Origin: JBGQMW01 sp963769845
Lineage (GTDB): Archaea > Thermoproteota > Bathyarchaeia > Bathyarchaeales > Bathycorpusculaceae
Direction of reading: 5' to 3'
DNA: 52,892 bases
Assembly: GCA_963769845.1 (NCBI GenBank)
Contig: CAVYNL010000021.1
Location: forward strand, 1-52,892
Shown here in pieces: positions 25,949 to 35,473 of this stretch. Below the pieces are notes generated by a model. The model ran no database searches. It had not been told where the DNA came from and saw nothing but the letters and a program-made list of their open reading frames with translations. The translations under genes were made by a program, and so were the position numbers. Each line of letters starts with the position of its first letter. Positions within the stretch are counted from its first letter, which is position 1.

Positions 25949-26748
25949 CTGGCTGAGGACGACGCCGATTCTCGACGTGAAGAGTGAAACTCCCACAGTC
26001 AAAACTGTCTATTTCAAGGATAAACTGTGTGCAAAAGCGAAACCAGGCCAGTTTCTAATGCTCTGGATTCCGGGCATCGACGAAATACCGTTCAGCATTC
26101 TCGGCGGCAACGCTGGCGACATCGTGAGAGTCGCTGTCCGAAAAGTCGGAGAAGCAACACAGGCGCTGCACGAGAAGAAAACTGGTGACCTCATAGGGAT
26201 ACGAGGCCCTTTCGGAAACTCCTTCTCGCCATCGAAGGGAAGAGTCCTGATGGTGGCAGGAGGCACGGGAACTGTCCCACTGTTATTTCTAGCTAAAACG
26301 CTCTCTAAGCAGGGCTAAGGTCACGTTTGTGCTCGGCGCCAAGACAAAAAAAGAACTCGTATTCAAAGATGAGATAGAAAACAAATTCAGCGAGAACAGA
26401 CTGCAGTTGATCACGTCGACGGAAGATGGAACCTGCGGCATCACAGGTTTGTGCACCGAACCGGTTGAGGAACTGTTACGTATCGAAACGCCTGATATGG
26501 TCTACGCTTGCGGGCCGGAGCAGATGCTCGTGAAAGTCTCCGGAATGTGCGAGAAGCACGGAATCAGACTTGAGGCAAGCTTGGAACGCCTGATGCGATG
26601 TGCAATAGGTCTGTGTGGAAGCTGCGTCATCGGCGGATACCGCGTGTGCAGAGACGGTCCGGTCTTCACGAATAAGCAGTTGAGAGAAGTAAGAGCCGAG
26701 TTCGGACTTTCGAAACATGACTTCGATGGGCGCAAAATCCACATATAG
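25923..26748 (+). CDS. pyrK: Dihydroorotate dehydrogenase electron-transfer subunit, one frame break near 26318
   Basis: PyrK passes electrons from PyrD to NAD through FAD and 2Fe-2S. The first part has GQFLMLWIPGIDEIPFSI (FAD) and MVAGGTGTVPLLFLA, and stops at 26318; one extra base later VTFVLGAKTKKEL continues it to CAIGLCGSCVIG and VCRDGPVF, the cluster cysteines. Total about 274 residues, normal for the family. The break at GGCTAAGG is probably a sequencing indel. TTG 25923 overlaps the pyrD end. Confidence 0.9.
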
Positions 26749-26866
26749 CTTGTGCCGTTCAGCGATGCGCGAGTATCCTGAGATTTCAAGTGGTTCCTAC
26801 TCAAAAGTCAGAATAGGACAAGTCTTTTATGGTAGTACATCCATTATGCTTTTTGAGGCGTGTTGC

Positions 26867-27094
26867 ATGGAGAACGTCGTTAAGGTGACCAGAAGAGGAC
26901 AAACCACCATTCCTGTGGAGTTCAGGCACAAGCTGGGCATAAAAGAAGGAGACGAGTTGCTAGTAGAAGTTACTGAACACGGCGTGCTCTTCAAACCCAT
27001 CCGCAGGCTTGAAGATTGTGCAGGCATCTACGCAAAGTACGGCAAAGTGGAAGAAATAAAGAAGGAGATCGACAAGCTCAGAGAGGAATACTAG
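26867..27094 (+). CDS. AbrB/MazE-type antitoxin
   Basis: A 75-residue protein: VVKVTRRGQTTIPVEFRHKLGI and GDELLVEV form the swapped-hairpin DNA-binding barrel, with an acidic-basic C-terminal helix (VEEIKKEIDKLREEY) to bind the toxin. A TATA-like CTTTTATGG lies near 26824. ATG 26846 is an in-frame alternative. The VapC gene begins two bases after its stop. Confidence 0.88.
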   Translation: MENVVKVTRRGQTTIPVEFRHKLGIKEGDELLVEVTEHGVLFKPIRRLEDCAGIYAKYGKVEEIKKEIDKLREEY

Positions 27095-27096
27095 GC

Positions 27097-27495
27097 TTGA
27101 AAGAAGTTCTGGACGCCCGATTCCTCATCGAACATTACTACACAGCTAACGCTGAAACAAAGCAAAAAACATCGCGAAAACTGCGAGAACTTGCCCAACA
27201 CAAAAAAGGCATACTCCCAACCATAGTCATCAGCGAGACTGTCCAAACCGTCTGCAACAAGATAGGAAAAGACGAAGCCGAAGACTGCTACCAAACGCTC
27301 CTCACGAGCGGACTGCAAATCATAAACCTAACCCCAACAATAGCCAAACAAGCGGGCCTCATCAAATGCCAACACAAAAGTATTCCCATGGGCGACTGCA
27401 TAATAGCCTCAACCGCAATAGCCAACCAAGCCCGCGTACTCTCAGACGACCCACACTACGACGCAATAAAAGAGACGAAACGCACATGGATCTAA
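27097..27495 (+). CDS. VapC-type PIN-domain ribonuclease toxin
   Basis: A 132-residue PIN protein. Acidic residues are in VLDARFLIEHYY, ISETV, GDCIIAST and DDPHYD, the four positions of the PIN active site. TTG 27097 follows the antitoxin stop directly, with GAGAGAGGAAT upstream. It forms a standard antitoxin-toxin pair with the AbrB-type gene. Confidence 0.88.
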   Translation: MKEVLDARFLIEHYYTANAETKQKTSRKLRELAQHKKGILPTIVISETVQTVCNKIGKDEAEDCYQTLLTSGLQIINLTPTIAKQAGLIKCQHKSIPMGDCIIASTAIANQARVLSDDPHYDAIKETKRTWI

Positions 27496-27682
27496 CCTCA
27501 CCCCTTTCAGTTCCCGTTATTGGAATCTTGCAGCCTTCTCAGCGTGATCTGGGAACTCCAACATGCAAACAGATAGGGCTCGGCAATCATTCTTGATACA
27601 CCCACATTCTTGTCCAGACTTCAAAAAGGTTATATTGGGCTGATGCTACTTTGACGTATTTGCGGGTGTAATGTGATGCAAG

Positions 27683-30600
27683 GTGACCGCCAAATTCGAA
27701 ACTAATTCTCAAAAAGGCCCCACGACAGAGTATCGCCCGCTTGAACTTGAACAAAAGATACGTCAGTACTGGCAAACCAACCAGACCCAGCGGAAACTGG
27801 CAGAGCTGAGGGAAAAGAAGAATCAAGGCGTTCTAGGCTACGTCGAAGGACCACCAACCCTCAACGGCGTGCCGCACATAGGCCACGCGCGAGGACGCGT
27901 TATGAAAGACCTGCGGTACAGATGGAAAACCATGCAGGGCTACTACATACCGTTCTGGTCAGGATGGGACTGCCAAGGCTTGCCGGTCGAACTCGAAGTC
28001 GAAAGACAGCTAGGCGTCAAGAACAAGCGGGAACTACTAGAAAAAGTAGGCATGGAAAGATTCATTCAAGAATGCAAGAAAACGATCGAGAAATACTACA
28101 AAGAATGGGTCGAAGCAGACAAGAAGCTCGCCGTGTTCATAGACCAAGATAAAGCTTACTGGACATACAAGGACGAGTACATAGAAAAAGAATGGCAGAT
28201 CCTAAAGAAAGCATGGGACCAAGGCCTGCTTGAAGAAGGACACTACGTAGTAGCGTACTGCCCAAGCTGCCAAACAAGCCTCAGCAGCGCCGAAGTAGGC
28301 TACGAAGGCGCATACCAGCAAGTTGAAGACCCAAGCCTCCACTTCAAATTCAAAGTCAACAACGGGAAGAACGAATACTTCTTGGTCTGGACCACCATGC
28401 CCTTCACGCTCATTACCGATACGATGCTGGGAGTGCGTCCTGAAGCTGAATACGCCAAGGTGAAAGTCGGCGAGGAAGTGTGGATTCTCGTACGATCGCG
28501 CGTAGAAGCCGTGATGCAGGAAGTCGGCATCCAGGAGTACAAGATAGTCGAAACGGTATCCGGCCAGAGCCTTGAAGGCACAAAGTACGAGTATCCTTTC
28601 AAGGACATAGTCCCGAGACAGGAAGAACTGGAGAAGAGTCACCCACTCGTGCACACTGTTGTCTGCGAAGACTTCGTCGACGTGGAAACAGCTACGGGAG
28701 TCGTGCACTTGGCACCAGGAAACGGTGAAGAAGACTTCTTTGCTGCCAAGAAACGCAACCTGCCCATCTTTGTTCCTTTCGACGACGAAGTGAAGCTCAC
28801 AAAAGACGGCGGAATCTTCTGCGGCACATTCGCTCGAGACACGGACAAAATGGTCGTCGAAGAGCTACGCAAGAGAGGACTGCTAGTCAAAGTCAAGACG
28901 GTGAAGCATGAATATCCTACGTGCTGGCGGTCTCATCACAAGCTTGTGTGGCTTGCAAGGAAAGAATACTTCTTGCGAACCGACAAGATAAACGAGAAGA
29001 TATTGCAGGCTGCCGAGAAAGTAGAGTACTACTATGAAAGCCCTAAGAACCGTTTCATCGCCTGCCTCAAGGAAGGCAAGCCTTGGTGCGTGTCCAGAGA
29101 ACGCGTCTGGGGCGCGCCATTGCCCATTTGGAAGTGCAGAAAATGCGGAGCCAAAACCGCCGTCGCAAGCAAGGCAGAGCTGTTGGAAAAAGCCATAGAA
29201 AAACCGAAAGGACACTTTGAACTCCACAAACCATGGGTCGACCAAGTACTGTTGAAGTGCGAAAAATGCGGAGGCACAATGCGCAGGGAAGACTTTGTCT
29301 TGGACACTTGGCATAACAGCGGCGCGTCGTTCTACGCCCGATTCACGGAAGAAGAGTACAAGGAATATGTGCCATTTGATTTTCTTACCGAGGCAATAGA
29401 CCAGACACGTGGATGGGCTAACAGGCTGCTTCAAGAGTACGTCATATTCACGGGCAAGGCGGAACCGCCCTACAAAGCCTTCCTTTTCCAGGGCTTAACC
29501 CAAGACGCAAAGGGCAGAAAAATGAGCAAGAGCCTTGGCAACGTGATAGACGCGAACTTGACGCTGGAGAAGTGCTCTGCAGACGTCTGCAGGTTCTACA
29601 TGCTGAGAAAATGCTCTCCAATAGATGCAAACGACTTTGACACACAAGAGCTCGGCCGCCGCACCTACCAGATCCTCTCCACGCTATATCACTTGAACAG
29701 GTTCTTCGCTCAGAACGCCGAATTCGACAACTTCAACGCCAAGAAACACACGCTCGAATGGGCTGAGAAAGAGAAGAAGCTCACAAGCCCAGACCTTTGG
29801 CTCCTCTCGAAACTTCAAGAAACCGTCGAAGCCTACACGGAAAAACTGGAAACATGCGAATTCAACCCGGCCCTAGCGATGCTCGAAGACTTCGTCATAG
29901 AGAACCTGAGCAGACTCTACGTGCCGATGGTCAGAAAAGAACTTTGGACAGACGACCCCGCAACCCTCGACAGAAGACTGGCAGTGTATGCGACGCTGTG
30001 GCATGTTCTCAAAACGATAACCTTGCTGTTCAATCCTGTCACCCCGTACTTGAGCGAAGCGTTGTACCAGAACGTCTTCAGAAAATTCGACGACAGACTC
30101 CCTGCGTCAGTGAACTTCGAGCAATGGCCTCAACCCAACTATAAGCTTCGAAACAAACATGTGGAAGAAGACTTCCAGACACTGTTCAAGTGCGTTTCAC
30201 TCGTGTATTCGGCCAGACAGAACGGCAAGTTAAAGAGAAGATGGCCCCTAAGCAGAATGACTGTCGTTGCACCCGAAAACGTTGTTGACGCTTTGAAGAG
30301 CGTTGAAGCGTTGTTCCTTGAGCTGGCAAACGTCAAAACCACCGTTTACACCCAAGAAGCTCCTGAACATGTAGCGAAGGAAGGATGGGTCTCCGCGACT
30401 GAAGGCAACATCCAAGTGTTTCTAGACACTCAACGAGACGAAGGTTTGCTCGGCGAAGGCTTGATGAGAGACTTGGCAAGAAGAGTTCAGGCGCTCAGAA
30501 AAGAGCTGGGCTACATGCCAACGGACTTGCTGGAAGAGGTTGACATAGCCGAGCTTGACGACGAAGGCATAAGACTTCTGCAGCCGTACGTCAAAGAAAT

Positions 30601-30730
30601 GGAGGAGCTTGTCCGCACAAAGAAAATCAATCTGCGCAACAACCGAGACAACATCAGCTCCGAATGGCACGAATCACAGCTAGATGAAAAGAAAGTCTAC
30701 ATCTCGATACCGCCACAACACACAACGTAA
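27683..30730 (+). CDS. ileS: Isoleucyl-tRNA synthetase
   Basis: A 1015-residue class I synthetase. HIGH appears as VPHIGHARG, the tryptophan WSGWDCQGLP and the editing region with VVHLAPGNGEEDFF follow, and KMSKSLGN is near residue 613. DQTRGWANRLLQEYVIF is IleRS-specific. CxxC knuckles occur at CRKCG and CEKCG. The archaeal/eukaryotic long form. GTG 27683 was chosen; a TATA-like TTATATTGG lies near 27630. The frame is intact over 3 kb, unlike several neighbours. Confidence 0.96.
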   Translation: MTAKFETNSQKGPTTEYRPLELEQKIRQYWQTNQTQRKLAELREKKNQGVLGYVEGPPTLNGVPHIGHARGRVMKDLRYRWKTMQGYYIPFWSGWDCQGLPVELEVERQLGVKNKRELLEKVGMERFIQECKKTIEKYYKEWVEADKKLAVFIDQDKAYWTYKDEYIEKEWQILKKAWDQGLLEEGHYVVAYCPSCQTSLSSAEVGYEGAYQQVEDPSLHFKFKVNNGKNEYFLVWTTMPFTLITDTMLGVRPEAEYAKVKVGEEVWILVRSRVEAVMQEVGIQEYKIVETVSGQSLEGTKYEYPFKDIVPRQEELEKSHPLVHTVVCEDFVDVETATGVVHLAPGNGEEDFFAAKKRNLPIFVPFDDEVKLTKDGGIFCGTFARDTDKMVVEELRKRGLLVKVKTVKHEYPTCWRSHHKLVWLARKEYFLRTDKINEKILQAAEKVEYYYESPKNRFIACLKEGKPWCVSRERVWGAPLPIWKCRKCGAKTAVASKAELLEKAIEKPKGHFELHKPWVDQVLLKCEKCGGTMRREDFVLDTWHNSGASFYARFTEEEYKEYVPFDFLTEAIDQTRGWANRLLQEYVIFTGKAEPPYKAFLFQGLTQDAKGRKMSKSLGNVIDANLTLEKCSADVCRFYMLRKCSPIDANDFDTQELGRRTYQILSTLYHLNRFFAQNAEFDNFNAKKHTLEWAEKEKKLTSPDLWLLSKLQETVEAYTEKLETCEFNPALAMLEDFVIENLSRLYVPMVRKELWTDDPATLDRRLAVYATLWHVLKTITLLFNPVTPYLSEALYQNVFRKFDDRLPASVNFEQWPQPNYKLRNKHVEEDFQTLFKCVSLVYSARQNGKLKRRWPLSRMTVVAPENVVDALKSVEALFLELANVKTTVYTQEAPEHVAKEGWVSATEGNIQVFLDTQRDEGLLGEGLMRDLARRVQALRKELGYMPTDLLEEVDIAELDDEGIRLLQPYVKEMEELVRTKKINLRNNRDNISSEWHESQLDEKKVYISIPPQHTT

Positions 30731-31080
30731 AGGCTCTGACCTGTCAAGGTCTTGCCGGTATTCGCACAGCACACAGACAAAAGTTATTCCTCGGACGGAG
30801 GCCTCCCGCATTTCGCCCTGAGGGCGCGCAACCTTTTCTGCACGTCCAACATCCAGAGGAGAACGAAAGCCGAAACCCCTTAAGAAACAGCGAGGCAAAC
30901 TATCAGAACAGGCGGTGAAAGGAAAGTCTCCCATCACGGTTACCCCATCGCACATTACTATCGCACAAGTATTACTTTAACCCTACTCTCCAAGCTCCAT
31001 GAACGTTGGATCAGCGCTGCCTTTTAATGTCGTACTGCGAATCGAACGTATTGAGATGGGAGAGAAGGGAAAACCAGTTG
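30731..31080. other. Gene-free stretch before a structured leader
   Basis: No convincing gene. TATA-like CTTTTAATGT near 31020 could start a transcript at about 31045 that reads through the hairpin at 31081-31147. I looked for RNase P or SRP RNA motifs and found none in order. Confidence 0.4.
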
Positions 31081-31147
31081 CCCTCACCACTCGGAAACAC
31101 CGGTCAAATATCGGGACCCGAACGGTGCAAGAAGAGCAAGGTGAGGG
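31081..31147 (+). promoter_or_regulatory. Structured 5' leader that pairs the ribosome-binding site
   Basis: CCCTCACC (31081-31088) pairs perfectly with GGTGAGGG (31140-31147). Inside, CACCG (31098-31102) pairs with CGGTG (31123-31127), and TCGG (31111-31114) with CCGA (31118-31121). The two large internal loops are purine-rich. GGTGAG is also the ribosome-binding site for TTG 31152, so the outer stem would block translation. The shape is that of a riboswitch or protein-binding leader; the ligand is unknown. Confidence 0.45.
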
Positions 31148-31151
31148 TTAA

Positions 31152-31427
31152 TTGGACTTTTCCCAAACAATGGAGAGATTACGTATGAGACAGAAGACGC
31201 TGATGCATTTCCAGAACGGAGAGTTCAAGATCCTCGAGAACGAGATGTTCGTCCATCTGACGATATATGACATTCCGACAAGCCTGCTCAAAGAGTTCAT
31301 GGAAAGAGTCGTAAACCCAAGCTATCCAGATGGCATCAGCCCAGCGATCAAGGACTTGATGTGGAAAGCCGTCCAGAAACGCAAGGAAAAACAGGTACCT
31401 CTGGAACTTCAGCAGCCACAAATTTGA
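31152..31427 (+). CDS. Hypothetical protein behind a structured leader
   Basis: A 91-residue protein, helix-rich, with LTIYDIPTSLLKEFMERVV and a basic C-terminal helix (KDLMWKAVQKRKEKQ). No family recognised. TTG 31152 follows GGTGAGG; ATG 31185 is an alternative that would leave the leader hairpin farther away. A CG tract lies 42 bases downstream. Confidence 0.55.
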   Translation: MDFSQTMERLRMRQKTLMHFQNGEFKILENEMFVHLTIYDIPTSLLKEFMERVVNPSYPDGISPAIKDLMWKAVQKRKEKQVPLELQQPQI

Positions 31428-31469
31428 CCGGCTCCTATATTTTCCACTTCAGACAATTCTCTGTTTGCT

Positions 31470-31479
31470 CGCGCGCGCG
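31470..31479. repeat. (CG)5 intergenic tract
   Basis: Ten alternating C/G bases, 43 bases after the stop of the 91-residue gene. Confidence 0.8.
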
Positions 31480-31514
31480 ATGCAGTTCTCTCTGGAGATA
31501 GGAGGTGTCTAAGC

Positions 31515-31817
31515 ATGAAGGTTCTTTGTCCTGTCTGCGGTAGGATGGGCATCTTGCAGGTTCGAGGTAACAGTAAGAGGGTTGGTCATTATGTCGGTTA
31601 TAGGGGTAGAACGTCAGTTGTTGAGTGGCATCTGGTAAAGACTGATGGTAATGATGGTAAAGAATTAATGGTAAAGAATAAGAGCGGTGACAGCATCTTT
31701 AGTCAAAAAAAGGGGCCGATAGTTCAGTCTGGCATGAACGCCGCATTCGCAATGCGGAAGTCGCGGGTTCAAATCCCGCTCGGTCCATCGTACGTGAACA
31801 CGCGCCAGTTTCCGTGA
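31515..31817 (+). CDS. Small zinc-ribbon-like protein; frame runs through the tRNA-Ala gene
   Basis: MKVLCPVCGRMGILQVRGN has one CxxC; the first 43 residues (to VVEWHLVKT) look like a real archaeal small protein. After that come repeats of ATGGTAAAGAA-like DNA and then the sense strand of tRNA-Ala, which cannot be the original ending. The true stop may have been lost by a small indel or repeat expansion near 31650-31690. ATG 31515 has TAGGAGGTG upstream, a strong ribosome site. Confidence 0.5.
   Translation: MKVLCPVCGRMGILQVRGNSKRVGHYVGYRGRTSVVEWHLVKTDGNDGKELMVKNKSGDSIFSQKKGPIVQSGMNAAFAMRKSRVQIPLGPSYVNTRQFP
31713..31787 (+). tRNA. tRNA-Ala (anticodon CGC)
   Basis: Seventy-five bases fold completely: acceptor GGGCCGA with TCGGTCC, D-arm GTTC/GAAC, anticodon arm CCGCA-TTCGCAA-TGCGG, T-arm GCGGG-TTCAAAT-CCCGC, discriminator A. 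The G3-U70 pair, the alanine identity element, is present. No intron and no encoded CCA. An integrase gene starts 26 bases after its 3' end. Confidence 0.95.
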
Positions 31818-32693
31818 AAGAGGGAATTTTCAGAACAGTCTGGGAATTGAGGAAAGAAGGATACGCACTGTCTACCGTTGAAGGCTACGGCAACAAGCTA
31901 GGGGTTCTGTCAAGGATTGCCGATTTGAATTGTCCTGAGTCAGTCCGTGAAGCCATTGCAGGGAAGAATTGTTCAGTTGCCTACCAAGAAGCACTCATCT
32001 TTGCCTACCGCCATTATGTGAGATTCAACGGTCTGGTCTGGAATCCTCCATGCTACAAACGTCAACGAGGATTGCCCTACATTGCGAGTCCAGAGCAAAT
32101 CAGCAAAATCATTGCTAGAGCTTCGAAGAAATATGCAGTGGTCTTCAGTGTTTTGAGAGATACTGGCTTGAGACCGATAGAACTCTACGATTTGACACTG
32201 CAAAGTATTGACTTGGACAAGGGCACCTATCAACGTGAAATCTGCAAAAGTTAGTCTGCCTAGAATCCTAACTGTGAAACCTTCAACGCTTGCCATGCCG
32301 AAAGAATACGTTGGAAAAAGAAATCCTGCTATCAACAGTCGGCTTTTTCCTCATCCAAGCGCGGTAAGACATTCTTCTGAGAGGTATCGAAATGACGTTG
32401 CCAAGAAACTGCAAGAACCGAATCTCAGGAAAATCAGACTCTGTGATTTGCGGCACTTCTTTGCGACAATGGTCTACCACAAGACCAAAGACATCCTCTA
32501 CGTGAAACAACAGTTAGGTCACAAACGGATAGAAAACACGCTGGTCTACACACACCTGTTTGATTTCGGTGACGATGAATACATCTGCAAAGTTGCAGGA
32601 AACTCTGAGGAAGCCAGGACTCTGGTGGAACAAGGGTTTGACTATGTTGCCACAAGCCCTGAAGGTCACATGTTGTTTAAGAAGCTCAAGTGA
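31788..32693 (+). mobile_element. Integrase module at tRNA-Ala
   Basis: A tyrosine recombinase gene lies directly against the 3' end of a tRNA gene, the usual site of archaeal integrative elements. The distal end of the element is not identified; the low-GC stretch with archaeosortase and membrane genes to about 36 kb could be cargo, or chromosomal. Confidence 0.5.
31814..32693 (+). CDS. Tyrosine recombinase (integrase), one frame break near 32240
   Basis: GTG 31814 begins a SAM-like core-binding domain (EGYGNKLGVLSRI), then LRDTGLRPIELYDL with the first catalytic Arg. The frame stops at 32254 and resumes one base over with VKSAKVSLPRIL, CDLRHFFATMVYHKTKD (His-x-x-Arg-His equivalent with Arg kept), LGHKRIENTLVYTH with the Tyr. 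Joined length is about 293 residues, normal for the archaeal family. It is related to the fragment at 9594-10139. The Arg-His-Tyr set is intact apart from the frame break. Confidence 0.85.
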
Positions 32694-32950
32694 AACCGAT
32701 TGCTAGACTCCAATGTCACGCGCACTCGACATGACAGGAACAAGAGAACAAAGAGCTGCCAACACTATTCGAAAGCGTTTATGAGCTGACATTCTATAAG
32801 CCGATGATGAATCTTCTGTGCTTGTAGCTATGGAAAAAGACAAAACAAGCGGAAACGGAGAAATCTCCTGTATTCCCGATTGACATAGATATCTCCCAAA
32901 GGAGCGCTCGCTACAAAAACTATTTATTAAGTCAGAAAAAGACTAAACTT

Positions 32951-33391
32951 ATGAACGAAACCTCAGAGAAATACGAGGACATACTGCAATATGAAATAGA
33001 TGCACTGAAAGAAATAAGGAAAAATTGGTTTGAACGTGCAGAAGAACACACAAGACACATTGACCTTGTGAGAGGCACTGCATTGGGTTTAACCTTGGGA
33101 ATAGTGGGCAATCTGTTCGTTCAATTTCTCTATCCCGTAACTGAGGCGCTTTTGCTCGGAGAATACAAGCCAACTTTTGTAGGCAACTTGATAGTATGCG
33201 CAATTTCTCTGATCTTAATTGCCTTTGTGTCTACAAATTTTCGCCGGCAACTAACGCGGGATGAAAACAAACTGAAATTGTCGAGAGAAAGTGCGGAAGT
33301 AATAGAATATGCGATCAAACGCCGGCAACACAGTCTGGAACAAAGAAGAAAGAAGAACAACAACCGAATGTATGACAATGGCAAAATATAG
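32951..33391 (+). CDS. Hypothetical two-helix membrane protein with coiled coils
   Basis: A 146-residue protein: a charged N-terminal helix (YEDILQYEIDALKEIRKNW), two membrane helices (GTALGLTLGIVGNLFVQFL and FVGNLIVCAISLILIAFV) and a basic coiled tail. A TATA-like CTATTTATTAAG at 32919-32930 fits a nearly leaderless message from ATG 32951. No known family; possibly element cargo. Confidence 0.6.
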   Translation: MNETSEKYEDILQYEIDALKEIRKNWFERAEEHTRHIDLVRGTALGLTLGIVGNLFVQFLYPVTEALLLGEYKPTFVGNLIVCAISLILIAFVSTNFRRQLTRDENKLKLSRESAEVIEYAIKRRQHSLEQRRKKNNNRMYDNGKI

Positions 33392-33809
33392 GAAGAATTG
33401 ATGCGTTAGGGGATTCGGCTCAGCCAAAATCGGAACAAAGAACAACCCCGTGAAAGTGTGTTTAGGTCCAAAAAAACTGAAGGATTCATACGTAAGCTTG
33501 CGCGCACGAAAAAACGCGGTCGACCGAAACATATTCCAACTCCAATAGGGTCGAAAGAGAAGAGTTCTGTCTCCTGCACTTCAATTTCAGTAGGCGGTTG
33601 CGTGCGCCCTAAACTTTAGCTCTATTTTGCGTATTTAAGAAAGTTTATCCTTAACAGCTTGCGCACTTCCTTTTCAATAAGAGGGTTCAGATTTTCTCTT
33701 GCTCAATATTCCACTTGTTATGAAAAGGACAAGCCCTGTCAAAACACAGATCTGCGCAGCATCAACGAGATTTAACAGATATAAGGAAGCCCCAATACAT
33801 AGGAGCAAG
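33392..33809. other. Gene-free stretch before archaeosortase
   Basis: Low GC with no convincing gene. GTATTTAAG near 33630 is TATA-like. The archaeosortase frame is open from 33699, but its first 37 codons are not protein-like. Confidence 0.4.
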
Positions 33810-34349
33810 ATGCCCAGCAGCAAAACACTTGAAACCAAAAACCATCCTCCTCGAAAGATTATTCCTTACATCGCTGCCGCAGCCATCATTATTTTGATAA
33901 TATACTACCTACCTAATTATTTCTTTCTTGAAAAAGCAACGGCTGATCACACTGCTTTTTTGCTAAACTCTCTTGGGATGAGCGTTCAGACGAAGGTCAT
34001 CAGCGAAAACGTTTTTCTCGCTGACATCAAAATAGTGAAGGACTGCACTGGAGTGCAAGTCATAGCGGTTTTCTTCGGGATGCTCATTCCCATTCCAAAC
34101 GCTCCATTGAAAAAGAAGCTTCTCACTCTTGTGATTGTCTCCACATTTCTCTATGTTGCAAACGTGCTGCGAATAGCTCTTGAGTTTAGTCTAGTCTACC
34201 TCAATATACTACCTTGGTTTCTAGCACATTATCCGCTTAGCCTCTTGCTAGGAATCATAGGAGTGTTAATACTCGTCTTTGTTACTGATCACCTATTGCC
34301 GGAGTTCGGAGACTTCCTTTTTAATGTTACCCGCCCGCGGGCTGCCTAA
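33810..34349 (+). CDS. Archaeosortase/exosortase-family transpeptidase
   Basis: A 179-residue membrane protein that cuts C-terminal sorting signals of surface proteins. The three catalytic residues of the family are in place: Cys79 in KDCTGVQ, Arg121 in NVLRIALEF and His140 in LAHYPLSLLLG. At least four membrane helices surround them. ATG 33810 has AGGAG six bases upstream. It faces a gene for a protein with an IPGFP C-terminal signal; the two are probably enzyme and substrate. The 3' ends overlap by 57 bases. Confidence 0.85.
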   Translation: MPSSKTLETKNHPPRKIIPYIAAAAIIILIIYYLPNYFFLEKATADHTAFLLNSLGMSVQTKVISENVFLADIKIVKDCTGVQVIAVFFGMLIPIPNAPLKKKLLTLVIVSTFLYVANVLRIALEFSLVYLNILPWFLAHYPLSLLLGIIGVLILVFVTDHLLPEFGDFLFNVTRPRAA

Positions 34350-35460
34350 ATGCATAGAAGTACCAGGTATAGATAGCGCAGATCTTTTTCTTGCGAGAAA
34401 ATACAGTGTTACAAGTCCAACAGCCAAGCCAACAATGATCGATTCCAATGGAAAACCCGGAATCTCCAACCCTCCTCCTCCCACTGTATAGGAGAATTCA
34501 CTAGATTCTGAAACGTTTCCTTCTGTATCCGTCACAGAGACATAAAACTCCACAACCGCACCCTCTGCCTGTTTTGGTATAGTCGCTTTGTATGACGATC
34601 CCTCAAGTGTCATCGCAAGTGTCTTGTACACGCCTCCGTTTATCGAATAGTATAGCAGAACTTGGCTAATAGGGCTACTTTGAGTTGCCACTGAAACGGT
34701 TACGGTTACATCATCTTCTGGCTTGTGGGTCATGTGGGGTATAGTTGACGTTGGATATCATCGAGTAGCTCAGCGGATAGACCTCAAAGTTCCCATCATT
34801 GAAGTCAGGAGGTGTCCAGCCCAAAGGATTATTTTCGCCAGTGGCTTCAACCCATATCCATCCTTCGCCTCTTCCATCATTTATATCCCAGTAGTAATTG
34901 GCGTTGTCATATTCTGGGAAGCCAAATCATCAAAGCCACGTGTTCGGGTGGCGAAACCAAAACCACATCGAAGCCTGCTGCCAAATAAATAGTGGAGCAC
35001 AAGAAAGCCATGTCTTCACAATCCCCAATCGCCACAGCGCCCGTGGTTTCATTAAACATGTGAGCCATTTCATCTGCATTCCAAGCAAAATCATCTTGGG
35101 CTACGCCATTCATGTAGACATTATCACTCGTCGTATCCATAATCAGTCCATCTTTGAACATATGCTAAGATCGCCTCAGCTCTTTCTACTTTTTGTGGAT
35201 AATTAGTCTTGAACCATTCGCCAATGCTGTACGCCAGTTCCTTGTAAGTTCCAAGTGATTCATATGCGACATTAGGGAGGAACCCGTTGCTACCACCATC
35301 ATAATTCCTGTTAAACCCCCAACTGTCATACCATTCTCCATTATCGCAATGTGAAACTTGGAGGATATACTCCGCCACTTGGAATTCCATAAGCCACACT
35401 AAGTGAAGAAAAAACGAACAATATGATCATTCCCACTACGAGTTTTCTCGGCCAGATCAT
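34293..35460 (-). CDS. Transglutaminase-like surface protein with IPGFP sorting signal, several frame breaks
   Basis: Pieces in successive frames make one secreted protein: signal peptide from ATG 35460 (RKLVVGMIILFVFSSLSVAYG), then a segment with YDSWGFNRNYDGGSN, then the transglutaminase core with GDCEDMAFLCS (Cys) and SPPEHVALMIW (His), then EYDNANYYWDINDG, and a beta-sandwich ending GGGGLEIPGFPLESIIVGLAV and LARKR. IPGFP (34463-34449) followed by a membrane helix and basic residues is an archaeosortase signal. At least four one-base insertions separate the pieces, all in the same direction. Real decay or sequence error. Confidence 0.7.
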
Positions 35461-35473
35461 GTCTCTTCCTCTT

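Noticed and set aside
27587..28708. Long minus-strand frames opposite ileS
   Set aside because: Shadow frames of a strongly conserved synthetase; no protein-like features.
30731..31080. Possible RNase P or SRP RNA, because of GGAAAGTCTCCC and AAACAGCGA words
   Set aside because: The conserved blocks are not in the required order and no long-range closing helix or SRP helix-8 loop was found on either strand.
32951..33391. Holin or phage lysis protein
   Set aside because: Two membrane helices and coiled tails are too generic, and no phage structural genes are near.
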